Assembly (NCBI GenBank): GCA_029962745.1
Contig: CM057154.1
Span: 21,332,276-21,396,275 of the forward strand
DNA from: Echinometra lucunter
Taxonomy: Eukaryota; Echinodermata; Echinoidea; Camarodonta; Echinometridae
Length of the DNA: 64,000 nucleotides
Direction of reading: 5' to 3'
Shown here: one piece after another, positions 46,106-57,232 of the stretch
How positions within the stretch are numbered: position 1 is the stretch's first letter
Layout: every line of letters begins with the position of its first letter
Position numbers and translations under genes: made by a program
The notes under the pieces: model-generated
Seen by the model: only the letters and a program-made list of their open reading frames with translations
What the model was told of the DNA's origin: nothing
Databases searched by the model: none

Positions 46106-46464
46106 GGACATGGCATCATTATACGATAGAGATGAGAATTTTCAACAAAAGAAAAGAAACGTAGAGATATTGAGATATTAAAGTAATATACTTTCATTAC
46201 TGTGAAGGACAAGGCAACATACGATAGAGCTAAAGCGCTATGTAGAAAAATACCTCCAAAGTAAGGCGGTTTCTGTAATGATTACCATTTGCCAGATACT
46301 ATTCTAACATTTTAATGCACAAGTTAACCACAGGATAATATTTTAAAAAGGCTCTCAATGTTGTTGAATAAACTAGAATATTCACGTATTATATCTTATC
46401 TAAGATGCATATCAAATTAGTTTTTGATATTTGTATAGCTTATTCTTTATCATCATTATCATTA

Positions 46465-46701
46465 TCATTAGCAGTAGTAGTAGTAGTAGCAGTAGCAGTA
46501 GCAGTAGCAGTGCAGTAGCAGTAGCAGTAGTAGTAGTAGTAGCAGTAGCAGTAGCAGTAGCAGTAGCAGTAGTAGTAGCAGTAGCAGTAGCAGAAGCAGT
46601 AGCACTAGTAGTAGTAGCAGCAGACTGCTACTACTGCTACTGCTACCCCTACTGCTACAGCTAATTCGTATAGTAGCAGCAGTAGCAGTAGCAGTAGTAG
46701 T

Positions 46702-46748
<47 letters not shown>

Positions 46749-46954
46749 TAGTAGTAATAGTAGTAGTAGTAGTAGTAGTAGTTCAAGTTCAAAATCAAGT
46801 TCAAGTTTTATTTCCAACATAAGACGAAACATAGAATATCTTTATTTTTGACCAAAAAATTCTTAAATCAATATACAATTTTTAAAACAGCAGCAGCAGC
46901 AGCAGTAGTAGTAATAGTAGTAGTAGTAGTAGAAGTAGTAGTAGTAGTAGTAGC

Positions 46955-47022
<68 letters not shown>

Positions 47023-47140
47023 CAGTAGTAGCTGTAGTAGTAGTAGTAGCGGTAGTAGCAGTAGTGGTAGTGGCAGTAGTGGTAGTAGTAGTAGCAGTAG
47101 TAGTAGCAGACGTAGTAGTAGCAGTGGCAGTAGTAGTAGC

Positions 47141-47187
<47 letters not shown>

Positions 47188-47285
47188 CAGCAGTAGTAGT
47201 AGCAGTAGTAGTAGCAGTAGTAGCAGTAGTAGTAGCAGTAGTAGTAGCAGTAGTAGTAGCAGTAGTAGTAGCAGTAGTAGTTGTA
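46465..47285. repeat. Long AGT/AGC trinucleotide array with an inverted block
   Basis: (AGT/AGC)n at 46465-46620, an inverted CTA/CTG block at 46622-46664, then AGC/AGT to 46780. Non-repeat DNA at 46781-46887 contains GTTCAAGTTCAAAATCAAGT. A second array covers 46888-47285. All frames (poly-Val, Leu, Thr, Ala, Ser) are artefacts. Confidence 0.93.
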
Positions 47286-48239
47286 GTATAGTTGTAAGTA
47301 TAATTTATAATAATTATCATCATCATCACCACCACCACCATCATTTTCATCACCATCGTTATGTCATTATCATCATTAATATATATCCTTTTTACCATTA
47401 TCATTACTAGTATCATCTGTGATCATTATCCTCATTATACGAGACGAAGCTTAATAAACACGACAGAAATTGACATTAAAATAGAGTCTGTTTCGAATGA
47501 GTCTGTTCGTATTCCAGTGCACCCTTCTCGCTGTTGTTGTCAATGAATGTTTTGTCCGTTCAACTATGCAACTATAACTTTCATGACTGAGAGGGATCAT
47601 CACATAAAAATTTAGGTGTTTTTTTCCTTTATAAGACACTACTTGCGTTAAAATGAGTAATATTCGCCAGAGAACAAGTAAGATGAAATGGTTTCTTGAA
47701 CCACTATCAATTAAAGCAGTTATATCCATCTTAAACTTTAAATTAAACTTTAAACTTTTTTTTAATAATAATGATTTTGAATGAATTATTACTCTGTTCA
47801 TGAAAATACACAGCAACTAGGAAAATAGCAGCATATAATCAACTCGAAGGCAAGTTAATTCACATGATTTTAGCTGTTCACACAACTTTTTCGTACACAT
47901 CCTTCGTACAATTGATATTAATATCTTATTTACAATTTTATACACGCATGATAATTTCTGTTTCTACAAATGAAACACAATACGCAAAATTAGCGAACGC
48001 GGAGAAATACTGAAATATGTTTATTAAGTTTTCCAGAGGTTAGACTAAAATCTGAAAAAAAGTAAAATGGACAGCAAGATGCAATCAAAACTTAGGGACA
48101 AATTGCTATAGATATTGAAAGATGTTCGTAAGTACCAAGATGTCAGCATTTTTTTTTTGCTTTTTTTGCGGGCTTTTGCCGAATAGAAATAGGGGAATTA
48201 ACAATCAAGGCGCGTCCTTCTCATACTTTGTACACCCAC

Positions 48240-48870
48240 TTATGCCTAGTTCACATTTGTCCCGGGCGCCGTACGATAAATTGGTCTAGATTTTCCGTGC
48301 GCTTTTTTTTTTTTTTTTTTTTTTTTTGGGGGGGGGGGGGGGGACATCGTAAGTGGCTACGAGCTATACGGTGTTTGTTTCTAATTATCTACTAGCATCG
48401 TGCCATTTCTTGTATTGGCTCTTTGGAGCAGGCAGGGGCAAATCCGTACAGATCACTGTACGGAAATCGTGCAAATTCAGTGCAGTTGTCGAACACTCTC
48501 CGCACGGAAAACGTAAGAAGCCGTGCAGCTTCCGTGCAGAGGTTGCGAGGAGAGAGTACGGTGACCGTGCAGCCGCCGTACGATTTTTGCCCCCTTCCCC
48601 TTTGTCCACCGAAAAAAAAATTGCTGCACGCTCAACACGAGACCTCCTTACGATGCCATGCGGGGATTGCGACATGACATTATCTACGGGCTACGGGCTT
48701 ACGATTTTTTCAAATGTATATAACTTCCCTCGAAACAAAGTGGTAGAAGACGCGGAGACCGTGAATCCGTACAATGATCTCAGGTCTGTCTCCTGCCTCC
48801 TCACGGAGGGCGGCACGGAAAACGGAATACGGGCAGGATACGCTCTCCATAGACCAATCGCAGGCAAAAT
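48240..48870. repeat. GC-rich interspersed repeat with CCGTGCA / TGCACGG motifs
   Basis: Begins near TTTGTCCCGGGCGCCGTACG and carries many CCGTACG, CGTGCAG and GCACGG words on both strands. A 173-codon frame crosses it but shows no domain or conserved pattern. Confidence 0.45.
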
Positions 48871-49184
48871 GTAACCTAGGCATTAGCAATAGTAGAAAAT
48901 TAATGAATTTGCTCGGTATTTCCAAACCTGTGGTCGTCTTTCGAAAACGGCCACCTGTATGTAGTCAGTTCTGCACGATAGAACCTATCTAGAAAGGCTA
49001 CTTTTCTATCATTTTGTTATGCACTTCAAGTAGCCTTTACAGATTTGTTCAATTGTACGTTCCTAATCATAGTTCTGTAGATAGCCCGTGACCCCGCTAA
49101 TTTATTACCACTTGACATGTTGACTTGCACCTTTGATAGCACTTTCGCTCATGAGTTCTCCTATCACATGTATCACATGACTGA

Positions 49185-49729
49185 TCATCCTCTGAAGACA
49201 AAGAGGAAAAGGATGAGGAGAATGACCAGCAGAGTAGATAGTGCCACGAGAGCTCCTAGAGTTTTATCCACTTTCCTGGCCACTGTCTTCCATTCCTGCC
49301 TCACCACCTCTCGCTTCAACATCGACGATTCGCTCTCGTAATCGTCGTTGAACCCTTGACAGTTCATGCTCAGTTTCGACGTCGAGTTCTTTACATCGTT
49401 CTTCGGGTGCAGGGGGAAGGACGCCTCGTCCGCCCTCTTAGAATTTGTATCGTTGGCGTTTTCCTTTATAATTGCGGTGCTAAGGTTGCTCCCACGCCTG
49501 TAACCATCTTCCGATATTGACATGTTTGAGTTCAGTCTGTTGCTTCTTGTCTTCTTGAGCGCGACGCTGGCTCGCTTGAAGGACAGCGACTGGGAGTCGC
49601 GACGCAGGAATATCCGTTTAAGCCACTTCGGGACTGGCTTTTCTCCCAGACGATGAAACATGCGCAGTATCATGACACTTGCTCCCAGCGCCAAACAGCT
49701 CATCCCAACCATGTACAGGAAAAACATAC
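49185..49729 (-). CDS. nAChR exon 7 (M3, cytoplasmic loop, M4, stop)
   Basis: 545 nt including TGA or equivalent stop at 49185-49187. M3, a basic segment KPVPKWLKRIFLRR, a polar loop, an amphipathic helix VRQEWKTVARKVDK, and M4. Confidence 0.95.
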
Positions 49730-52684
49730 CTGTCCAGTGAAACAAGATGAAACTTAGTTATATGGAAAAGGAAAATACAAAACTGAAATTTCAAGCACGA
49801 TTAGAAGCGAATGATTATATTTGATTCTCACTAGTATCCCCGGAAGGTTTTTCCTTTAGAACAACTACCGAGGACATATTTCCTACGAAAATTACCTCAC
49901 TGGACTTTAAATCCTCAGTGTCGTGTGACAACAACCCCCTAAGGAAAGTTAGCCCGAGAAACGACCCTAATTTGATTACTCCGGGTGGCCTAGCTCAGAT
50001 GAAGGTAGCTGGGGTAATGGGGAGTCGTTGTAAAGAGTTGTCCGAAAGGGTAGAAGTCACTAGGGTAGTCGAATTCATAGAATCTTTAGCCAAAAGGGAG
50101 TTAAATGACATGGCTTTGCTTACCAAGCAGCGGAATCTCGTCTCCCAGCGGTGGCATGAGTTCTCCAATCAGCTGCTGGAACAAGATGGACGCCAGAAGA
50201 TTCGCCACAGAGAATGATATCTTCTCCCCGGATTCCGGCGGGACCAGGAACACCAAGGCGTTGATAGCGGACAGCATGACGCAGGGTACGACCATGTTGA
50301 AGACGTAGAACTCATACCGACGTTCGAGGAAGAGCTCGACCACGATAAAGCTGTAAGGGAACGGACAACAGTCGTACTTCTGCTGGCTCCTTTCCACATG
50401 GATCTTGCGCAAGTCCCACACACCGTTGTTGAGAAAGACGTTCTAAACAGGACAAGAACAAGAACAATGAAACAGAAACGTCATAGGCAATATTTGTACA
50501 TCAGGACTAGGAGTGTTTCTATGTGCTGATTCAGCTCTAGCCCAACTGCCCAGAAGCATTCAATCACCTTTTCCTACTTTCCTGTAGCCATTTACGCCAT
50601 CAGGGTCGAGAATGGGAGATGAGTGCTTCACCAAAGGACGTTTGAGATTGCAAAGACTTTCGAAAAATAAACCCAATTCGGTATTTTCAGTAGTCTCATC
50701 GCATAATTCTTTTGTGCGAACATTACTCCATTGGCTCCTGGAACCGGGTGATCCCTTTATTAGCCTAATGGGTAAATTAGGATTTTAGTATAGTCAACGG
50801 GTTGAAATAGCAAATTACGATATCCGAATATGATTTTTATGATTGCCTTGGAGATAATTCTGTTGTTTTAAGTCTTCGCAATGGCGTTGTTTGGTAGGGA
50901 TTCGAACCCCAGACAGTCAAGTGACCTATCCATTACAGGACAAACCCTTGAAATAATAACTGAGAGAATTATCACCTGAGAAGCATCGTCAGTATAGTTT
51001 ATATTGAGCGAGTCGATGGTGTAAGCCCAAGATCCGAAGGTCATAGTGCACTTCTGGACGTCGAATGGAAAGTACCGGACGTTGATCTTACACGAGCTAC
51101 TGATGACCATCGGGGTGTACCATGTGACCATACCGTCTGATGTCACAAGGGCGTTTACCGCGTCCTCGCTTTGGAAGTCCTTGTCGATGCTATAGAAAAT
51201 ATCGGAATGGGGAGGGAGCATTAAGGACTTGTTAGAAAAATGTTGAAGTGAACTTTACAAGTAAAACTATTCGTTGATTCAATCTTTTATTAAAGGAGAA
51301 TGCAACCCAGACATCAGTGTGCTTCCAGTGAATCAAGAAGAACAAGAAAAGTAAACAGTGAAAGTTTGAGGAAAATCGGACAATCTGTTCAAGAGTTATG
51401 AACTTTGAAAGTTCAAGTGAATCCTTATAATGGGGATCCTTGAATTGGCAACTTTGCCTGCATCTGTGATGTCATCGTGGACAACTCTCCATTCATTTTG
51501 TACACAGAATTTAACATTTTCTTTATTTTCAAGAAAAAAGAAAATTCTTTTGATTTGTTGTTTGAGTATGACATGGCTTTATCAATTCTGCAAGCATTTT
51601 GGGAAGAATTATTTTGATTCCCAACTTGAAATTTCATATAAATCAATTTTTTTGAAAAATCATGTACAAAATGAATTCAGAGTTGTCCACGATGACATCA
51701 CAGATGCTGGCAAAGTTGCCAACACAAGGATCCCCATAACAGAGATTTACTGAAACTTTCAAAATTCATAACTCTTGAACAGATTGTCCGATTTTGCTCA
51801 AACTTTCACTGCTTACTCTTCTTGGTCATCTTTATTCACAAAGAGCACACTGATGCCTGGGTTGCATTCTCCTTTAACTTGTCTTTTCATTCTTTCGTCT
51901 ATCTATTTCATGTTTCAGAAAAAGAAATACAAGCATGTTAACATATATCCATACAGCAAAGCAATATATGTGTAAATGTGTAAATAATTTATCTGACCTT
52001 GTATATCGAATGCCTCGGTTTGTTGAATCACTCTCACTAACACTGGTTTGGTTTGATTTGATTTTTCCGTATTACAAAGACAAAGGATAAAACATTACAC
52101 AAATTTATAAAGACCTAAAAAAAATTGCAAGAAAAAAAGAACATTCGACTAGAAAACTTCATTCAGAGACATCATTAAGATGCCTCTGTTCTTTTTAGAG
52201 GTCCAGGGGAGCGTTTCATGAAAGGACTTGTTGGATGTTTTATCCGACAAAGTCTGTTTTATCCGACAGTTGCCATAGTAACGATGCTTCTCAGCCAATC
52301 AAAATCAAGGAAAGATGTCAGATCTGACAACTTGTCAGACAACAAATGTTGATGAAATGCTCCCCTGGTCCATCATTATGACTGGTCATTGACTTCGAAG
52401 CATATAAGACCATATAGATGAAGGAACAAACAATAATTAAAAACACATGATAAACAGTTAAAATGCAAGTGCGAATGACAGCTATTTTTTCATCACCGTA
52501 TAGGTGTCATTTTTACTAAAAAGTGTATTTTCCCGTTTTACTTCAATTTCTAAGGCAGGTACTGTATATCCCTGTTTATGAGGGTACCCTAAGTTGGCTG
52601 TTTAGCAGAAAGAGATTTGTATGTGGCTCTTTCTGGAAACTTCTCGTTTTGTCAGTACACCGGCGTAAATCCACTTTCAGTAGT

Positions 52685-52716
<32 letters not shown>

Positions 52717-55390
52717 ATGATCGACTTTTTCGTCGATTTTCTTTTTCTGTCGAACTCACACTCAAGTATAAACACACACCCTCACCCACCCGCACCGGAC
52801 CCCTTTAAACACATTTTAATTCTTATTTTGCGAGCGAGCCAAAAATAACCACTTTTCTGGTTTTTAATCGCATTTTCAAATGGAAAATCTAAAATATGAT
52901 GGTCGTTTATGACAGATTATCAAATATTTTACTAATTGATTAATTGAAATATCATTTTTTCCTTAAAAAGTGGGGGGGGGGATATATGTACACGCAATCC
53001 CCCCCCCCTCTCGAAAAAGTGTGTGGGGGGGGGGATATATCCCCCATCCCCCCGGGGTTTACGCCAATGTGTCAGTACTTACTTTTCGTAGAGTTTAATG
53101 TCAGGCAGCCAGATATCATACGGCGATACTTCCAATTGTCCTATGCCTCCATACATGTATTCATCCCATCCTAAGAACTCATCCCTCCATTGCTTCAAAG
53201 AGACCAAACGAAATGAACAATAATAATAATATTATGAACAATAATATGGTCCATTTATATAGCGCGGCTGTACTGTACAACTCTATTGCGCTTTACGAAG
53301 TAACTGAGCTACCATGATAAGGCGCTTAAAACCCACCGCACACTATACGATCCGTCTGCGATCCAAAAGTTTCGATTTTAGTATTCCTATCATTATTCCG
53401 AACTTCAAATAAGACAATTTTACTTGTTTAAACTTTAATATTTAATGCAAAACGCTATTTGTTCGAAATTGGGTCGCAGTCCAGTCGTATAGTGTGCGGG
53501 GGGGGGGGGGGGGGCTTCTTAAAGGCATTGGCTAACTTTGTGAGCAGCTGATTTAAAAAATTCTCAAACTAAGATGAAACATGTGTATGAGTACTTGTAT
53601 TTGTACTCAGAAACCCTGAAACCAACCATAATTTGAAATGAAAAACTGTTAATAAGACACAAACGTCGATTTTATTAGTGTTGGTCTCATGAGACAAATA
53701 GCTAGAGGAGCATTTTCAACCAATTAAAAAAACAAAAACAAACAAACAAAAAAAAAACGTTGGATTCACCTCTCTCCCTGTACTATACATGATATGCATA
53801 CACATACACTGTTCAGGTGAACTCTGTGCACATGCACGCTCCTTATGTCCAGTCTGTGCATCCGACCACTATATTTTCTTCAAACATTAGTTTACATTTT
53901 TAATATTTAAAAATACTTTCCGTCGACATTATACTTTGAAACTTTCAGATTGGTATTTTTAAACTATAATTCTTGTGTTTATACCATTGTCAAGTAGCAA
54001 AATGAGATTTTTTTTTAAAATTCTCACAATGTTAGCCTTTTACTTTTAAAGTATCTGTGTGCAATTATAATAACCGCAATGCTCTTCATCATGTTCATCT
54101 TATCTTGGATGCATATGGAATAATTCTCCGGATTAGAACTCTTAAAATGGAATTTCAGGACAAATCGATGTACACCATCTCCACATTCTAGAGAACGATC
54201 CCGTTATCAAATGTACTGTTAACATAATATGCGTGATGTAGGCAGTGGAAGATTCGCAATTACATTGGTTTCCGTCAATGTATCAACGTAGTTCGAAATT
54301 TCTTACCCTGGTATAAGAGATGTAAACTTAAATCAATGCCTTGCTGAGGCACTTTTGAATCTCGGCTGGGATTTTAAGTCATGGAAAGGGAAAGAAAGGG
54401 AAATCAAAAGTTTTTTGCCTTACATTGTATCTAGACACCCGTACGATTTTCACCTCCTCATAGCTGCCTATAACCTGTCCTTCGCAGGTGGTTTGGTTGT
54501 AGAAGCTTTTTCTCTACCTATCTGTTTATACATGTTTTAGTTATTAATGTATCTGAAGACTGACTTTTGATGTCGACAGGCCTTTGGAGATTCTTCCACA
54601 ATCAAAATTTTACTACACCTCTTTGAAAGAACACATGCTCCGTCTTGGTAAACCCTAGAAATCAATTCGTCAACTAATTCTATTATCAGACGGAAAGTCC
54701 CGACGTTTTCGTTTTTCTTTTGCACATGCATGAACTTTCTAGAAATAGATAAAAGGAAAGTCTCGACGTTTTTCTTCCTTTTGCACATGCACTTTCTGGA
54801 ATTAGATAGCAACCAAAATAGTTTTTAGACTGTCAAGTTTAATACTATGTGTAGAGGTTAAAGTTTGCTACGCAATACATTAAAAGGTACATTTGTGTGA
54901 TTTAGCAAAAAAAAAAAAAAAAAAAAAAAAAGGCTTGGAAATTACAGCTTCGCTGTGGCACAATGAAAATTTCTTGTGGTATTGGGAAAAGAAATAGTAT
55001 CTAAAACTACGAAAATAATAATTTAACTGAATAACACATGGATAGCTTGTAACATTATTTTACCTTTGCATGCTCCATTACTAATGGTATATTTTACATG
55101 TTTGATTCTAATTTTGACATTTTCATGATTATGGTCCAATATCATTTCCTTAATTGACGTCATATATTATGCGGTTCCGTTTCCGTATGACCATGTTGCT
55201 GTAAAATTGCTACTTTGTATTATGTATTGTTTGTATATTATTTTCTGATATTGTGTATGTACTTTATATGTAATGCCAACAAAAGAATTTCCTTTATGGA
55301 CCAATAAATTAATCTGAATCGGAATCGGAATGAAATTAAACTTACCAGCTTTCTCCATCCGTTGATAGTTATTCGTTGTTCCTTCTCATT
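49185..55390 (-). CDS. Nicotinic acetylcholine receptor alpha-type subunit, partial (last five exons)
   Basis: A pentameric ligand-gated cation channel subunit in the plasma membrane. Exons 55390-55346 (45 nt), 53192-53083 (110 nt), 51189-50976, 50442-50124 and 49729-49185 join in frame; the 45- and 110-nt exons are the classical nAChR exons 3 and 4. Visible: loop A region SPYDIWLPDIKLYE, the Cys loop C-KINVRYFPFDVQK-C (13 residues between), loop B GSWAYT, loop C YDCCPFPY with the vicinal cysteines that define alpha subunits, M1 (FNMVVPCVMLSAINALVFLV), M2 (EKISFSVANLLASILF), M3 (FFLYMVGMSCLALGASVMIL), a cytoplasmic loop of about 110 residues, M4 (LGALVALSTLLVILLILFLF). The signal peptide and first strands are missing from the window or lie in the gap at 56733. 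The M2 is unusual. Which alpha class it is cannot be settled. Confidence 0.95.
50124..50442 (-). CDS. nAChR exon 6 (loop C, M1, M2)
   Basis: 319 nt, phase 0 to 1. Starts NVFLNNGVWDLRKI, includes YDCCPFPYS, M1 and M2, and ends GELMPPLGDEIPLLG. GC-rich relative to its introns, as expected for a conserved coding exon. Confidence 0.96.
50976..51189 (-). CDS. nAChR exon 5 (Cys loop)
   Basis: 214 nt, phase 2 to 0. NIDKDFQSEDAVNALVTSDG, then WYTPMVISSSC and the Cys loop, ending in SLNINYTDDASQ. Acceptor TTCTATAG. Confidence 0.95.
51291..51877. mobile_element. Large foldback element in nAChR intron 5
   Basis: The arms start TTAAAGGAGAATGCAACCCA and end TGGGTTGCATTCTCCTTTAA. Complementarity continues inward (CATCTGTGATGTCATCGTGG and complement) for roughly 230 nt per arm. 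No coding frame. Transcripts would form a long hairpin. Confidence 0.9.
52206..52366. mobile_element. Foldback MITE related to the GGGGAGCGTTTCATGAA family
   Basis: Ends AGGGGAGCGTTTCATGAAAG and TTGATGAAATGCTCCCCT, with a CCGACAAAGTCTGTTTTATC middle. Diverged from the copies at 39599 and 41094. Confidence 0.82.
52655..53075. repeat. G-run element in nAChR intron, inverted relative of 14815-15297
   Basis: CACCGGCGTAAATCCACTTT then a run of about 30 G, a GCGAGCGAGCCAAAAATAAC segment, further G and C runs, and GATATATCCCCCATCCCCCC. It ends just before exon 4. Confidence 0.75.
53083..53192 (-). CDS. nAChR exon 4 (110 nt)
   Basis: QWRDEFLGWDEYMYGGIGQL then EVSPYDIWLPDIKLYE. Phase 0 to 2, TTGAAG acceptor, GTAAGT donor. 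Confidence 0.95.
53222..53340 (-). mobile_element. SINE 3' end (minus strand)
   Basis: AATAATATGGTCCATTTATATAGCG is the complement of the tail at 22400-22440, preceded by ATT repeats on the complementary strand. Confidence 0.65.
55346..55390 (-). CDS. nAChR exon 3 (45 nt)
   Basis: NEKEQRITINGWRKL, phase 0-0, CTG|GTAAGT donor. Corresponds to DEKNQ..T...W of other nicotinic subunits. Confidence 0.93.
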
Positions 55391-56732
55391 CTGTTACAAG
55401 ATTAGAACCACATAGTAAAAAAAAATACATCATCAACAGGATCAGAATTTTATGTTAAATCAACTTATTTCTACATTAGCTTGTAGGCTGACAATAATAA
55501 GGAAAATTTTAATACTTCTTTTGGATTATCTAACCAATGTATCATGTTAATATTGTGAATAATGTTATTGAGCTTGATACCTCATCAACATGAGTAAGTA
55601 TTTCTAATGAACAGGCCATATTCACCCAAATATGATACCTCTATCATTGTCTATCCACATTTTCTTTGCTAAACCGCCAAATTTAGTGTTCAAGCAGTGG
55701 TTAATGTTTCATTCTAATGTACAATAATAATTGTCGATGATTTGAAGAGAAATGTCAGAAATGTGAATTAAACGATAAATAGTTCGATAGGTTTAGTAAA
55801 TATTTGACTCATGCTTGAAAGACGAAGCACGAAGTCATATTTCATTTCCTTTCTAGTCATGCTAGTGTTGACTCATGTGCTGACTTGACATAACGTAAAA
55901 CTATCATCATTGTCTAGACAATTACTGTTTGATTGTGATAGATATCGAATTCATATTTCAGCAAATATGATGAAGACCGACTTGATTAGCAATTGGTCGT
56001 CCGGTAATGAGTTTTGGAGAAAAATATGATGATCAGTCATCTTCAATTTAGACTTTGATTAATCAAAGTCGTCATTACTGGCAGGGGGCGGGAGCCCCTC
56101 CCGAGAGCCCGTGCCCATTGGTTCAATTTCTGTCTGGAATTAAGGTCATTTGGTTTTGATTGTCGGATAGATATCATTGACTTTCTCAAATTCAAATAGA
56201 TGATTTGAAAACTTGTTCGTTTCATCACCATGTTCGAGACATTAAACAATGAATGCTAAGACAGAGGGAAATTGTAATGTCATTTATTCAACATTTCGCC
56301 CATTAGAATATGGAACACATGTAGCTTCAGACATCTCATCCAAGGTTTCTTTTTCATCCCTCTCTCTTTCTTTCTCTCCCCTCTCCCCGTTTTTTTTTCT
56401 CTCCACACTTTTTTCCTTCCCCTCTCGTTCTTTCTCAGTGGTAGAGGTGTTGTGGTCCAGCATGTCCAGTGGATAAGTCTCCGGGCTTTGAACCACAAGG
56501 TACGGGGTTCGAATCCCTGCCACAGCACAAATGTCCTTTGGCAAGACATTTATCTACATTTGCCACACTCGACCCAGGTGTAGTAAATGGGTACCTGGTA
56601 GGATTTATTCCTTGAATGCACGAAGCGCTACGGTTGATCGAACTAAAGCCAGGGTAATAATATTCTTGCATTGCCCTCTGGGAGAACAGTACATAGTAAT
56701 GAGAGGCTACCCTGGGTAAACAAGACATATTT
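55391..56732. other. Upstream part of nAChR gene region, no exon seen
   Basis: AT-rich sequence, a CT-rich tract (56340-56440) and the SINE at 56441. I looked on the minus strand for the exon before NEKEQ (expected to end near L.QI.D) and did not find it. Confidence 0.5.
56441..56665 (+). mobile_element. SINE with tRNA-like head
   Basis: The A-box-like TGTCCAGTGGATAAGTC and B box GGGTTCGAATCCC sit in a tRNA-like head, then the body with CCTTTGGCAAGACATTTATC and CACTCGACCCAGGTG, then GGGTAATAATATTC. Shares its body with 22216-22440. Confidence 0.8.
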
Positions 56733-57232
56733 NNNNNNNNNNNNNNNNNNNNNNNNNNNNNNNNNNNNNNNNNNNNNNNNNNNNNNNNNNNNNNNNNNNN
56801 NNNNNNNNNNNNNNNNNNNNNNNNNNNNNNNNNNNNNNNNNNNNNNNNNNNNNNNNNNNNNNNNNNNNNNNNNNNNNNNNNNNNNNNNNNNNNNNNNNNN
56901 NNNNNNNNNNNNNNNNNNNNNNNNNNNNNNNNNNNNNNNNNNNNNNNNNNNNNNNNNNNNNNNNNNNNNNNNNNNNNNNNNNNNNNNNNNNNNNNNNNNN
57001 NNNNNNNNNNNNNNNNNNNNNNNNNNNNNNNNNNNNNNNNNNNNNNNNNNNNNNNNNNNNNNNNNNNNNNNNNNNNNNNNNNNNNNNNNNNNNNNNNNNN
57101 NNNNNNNNNNNNNNNNNNNNNNNNNNNNNNNNNNNNNNNNNNNNNNNNNNNNNNNNNNNNNNNNNNNNNNNNNNNNNNNNNNNNNNNNNNNNNNNNNNNN
57201 NNNNNNNNNNNNNNNNNNNNNNNNNNNNNNNN
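56733..57232. other. Assembly gap (500 N)
   Basis: Exactly 500 N, placeholder gap. It could hide 5' exons of the receptor gene. Confidence 0.99.

Larger units (their letters stand above)
43482..49184. other. Intergenic DNA between cassette gene B and the nicotinic receptor gene
   Basis: AT-rich. It holds a GA tract (44085-44225), a G run (44335-44365), TTGGGTAA-rich foldback pieces (44957-46105), AGT/AGC arrays (46465-47285) and a GC-richer repeat (48240-48870). No supported gene. Confidence 0.6.

Noticed and set aside
46431..47416. Long open frames of poly-Val, Leu, Thr or Ala
   Set aside because: Translations of the AGT/AGC trinucleotide arrays; open in several frames on both strands, so not genes.
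48353..48874. 173-codon + strand open frame
   Set aside because: It crosses a GC-rich interspersed repeat with many CGTGCAG/CCGTACG words. There is no domain, signal or splice context, and opposite-strand frames are equally open.
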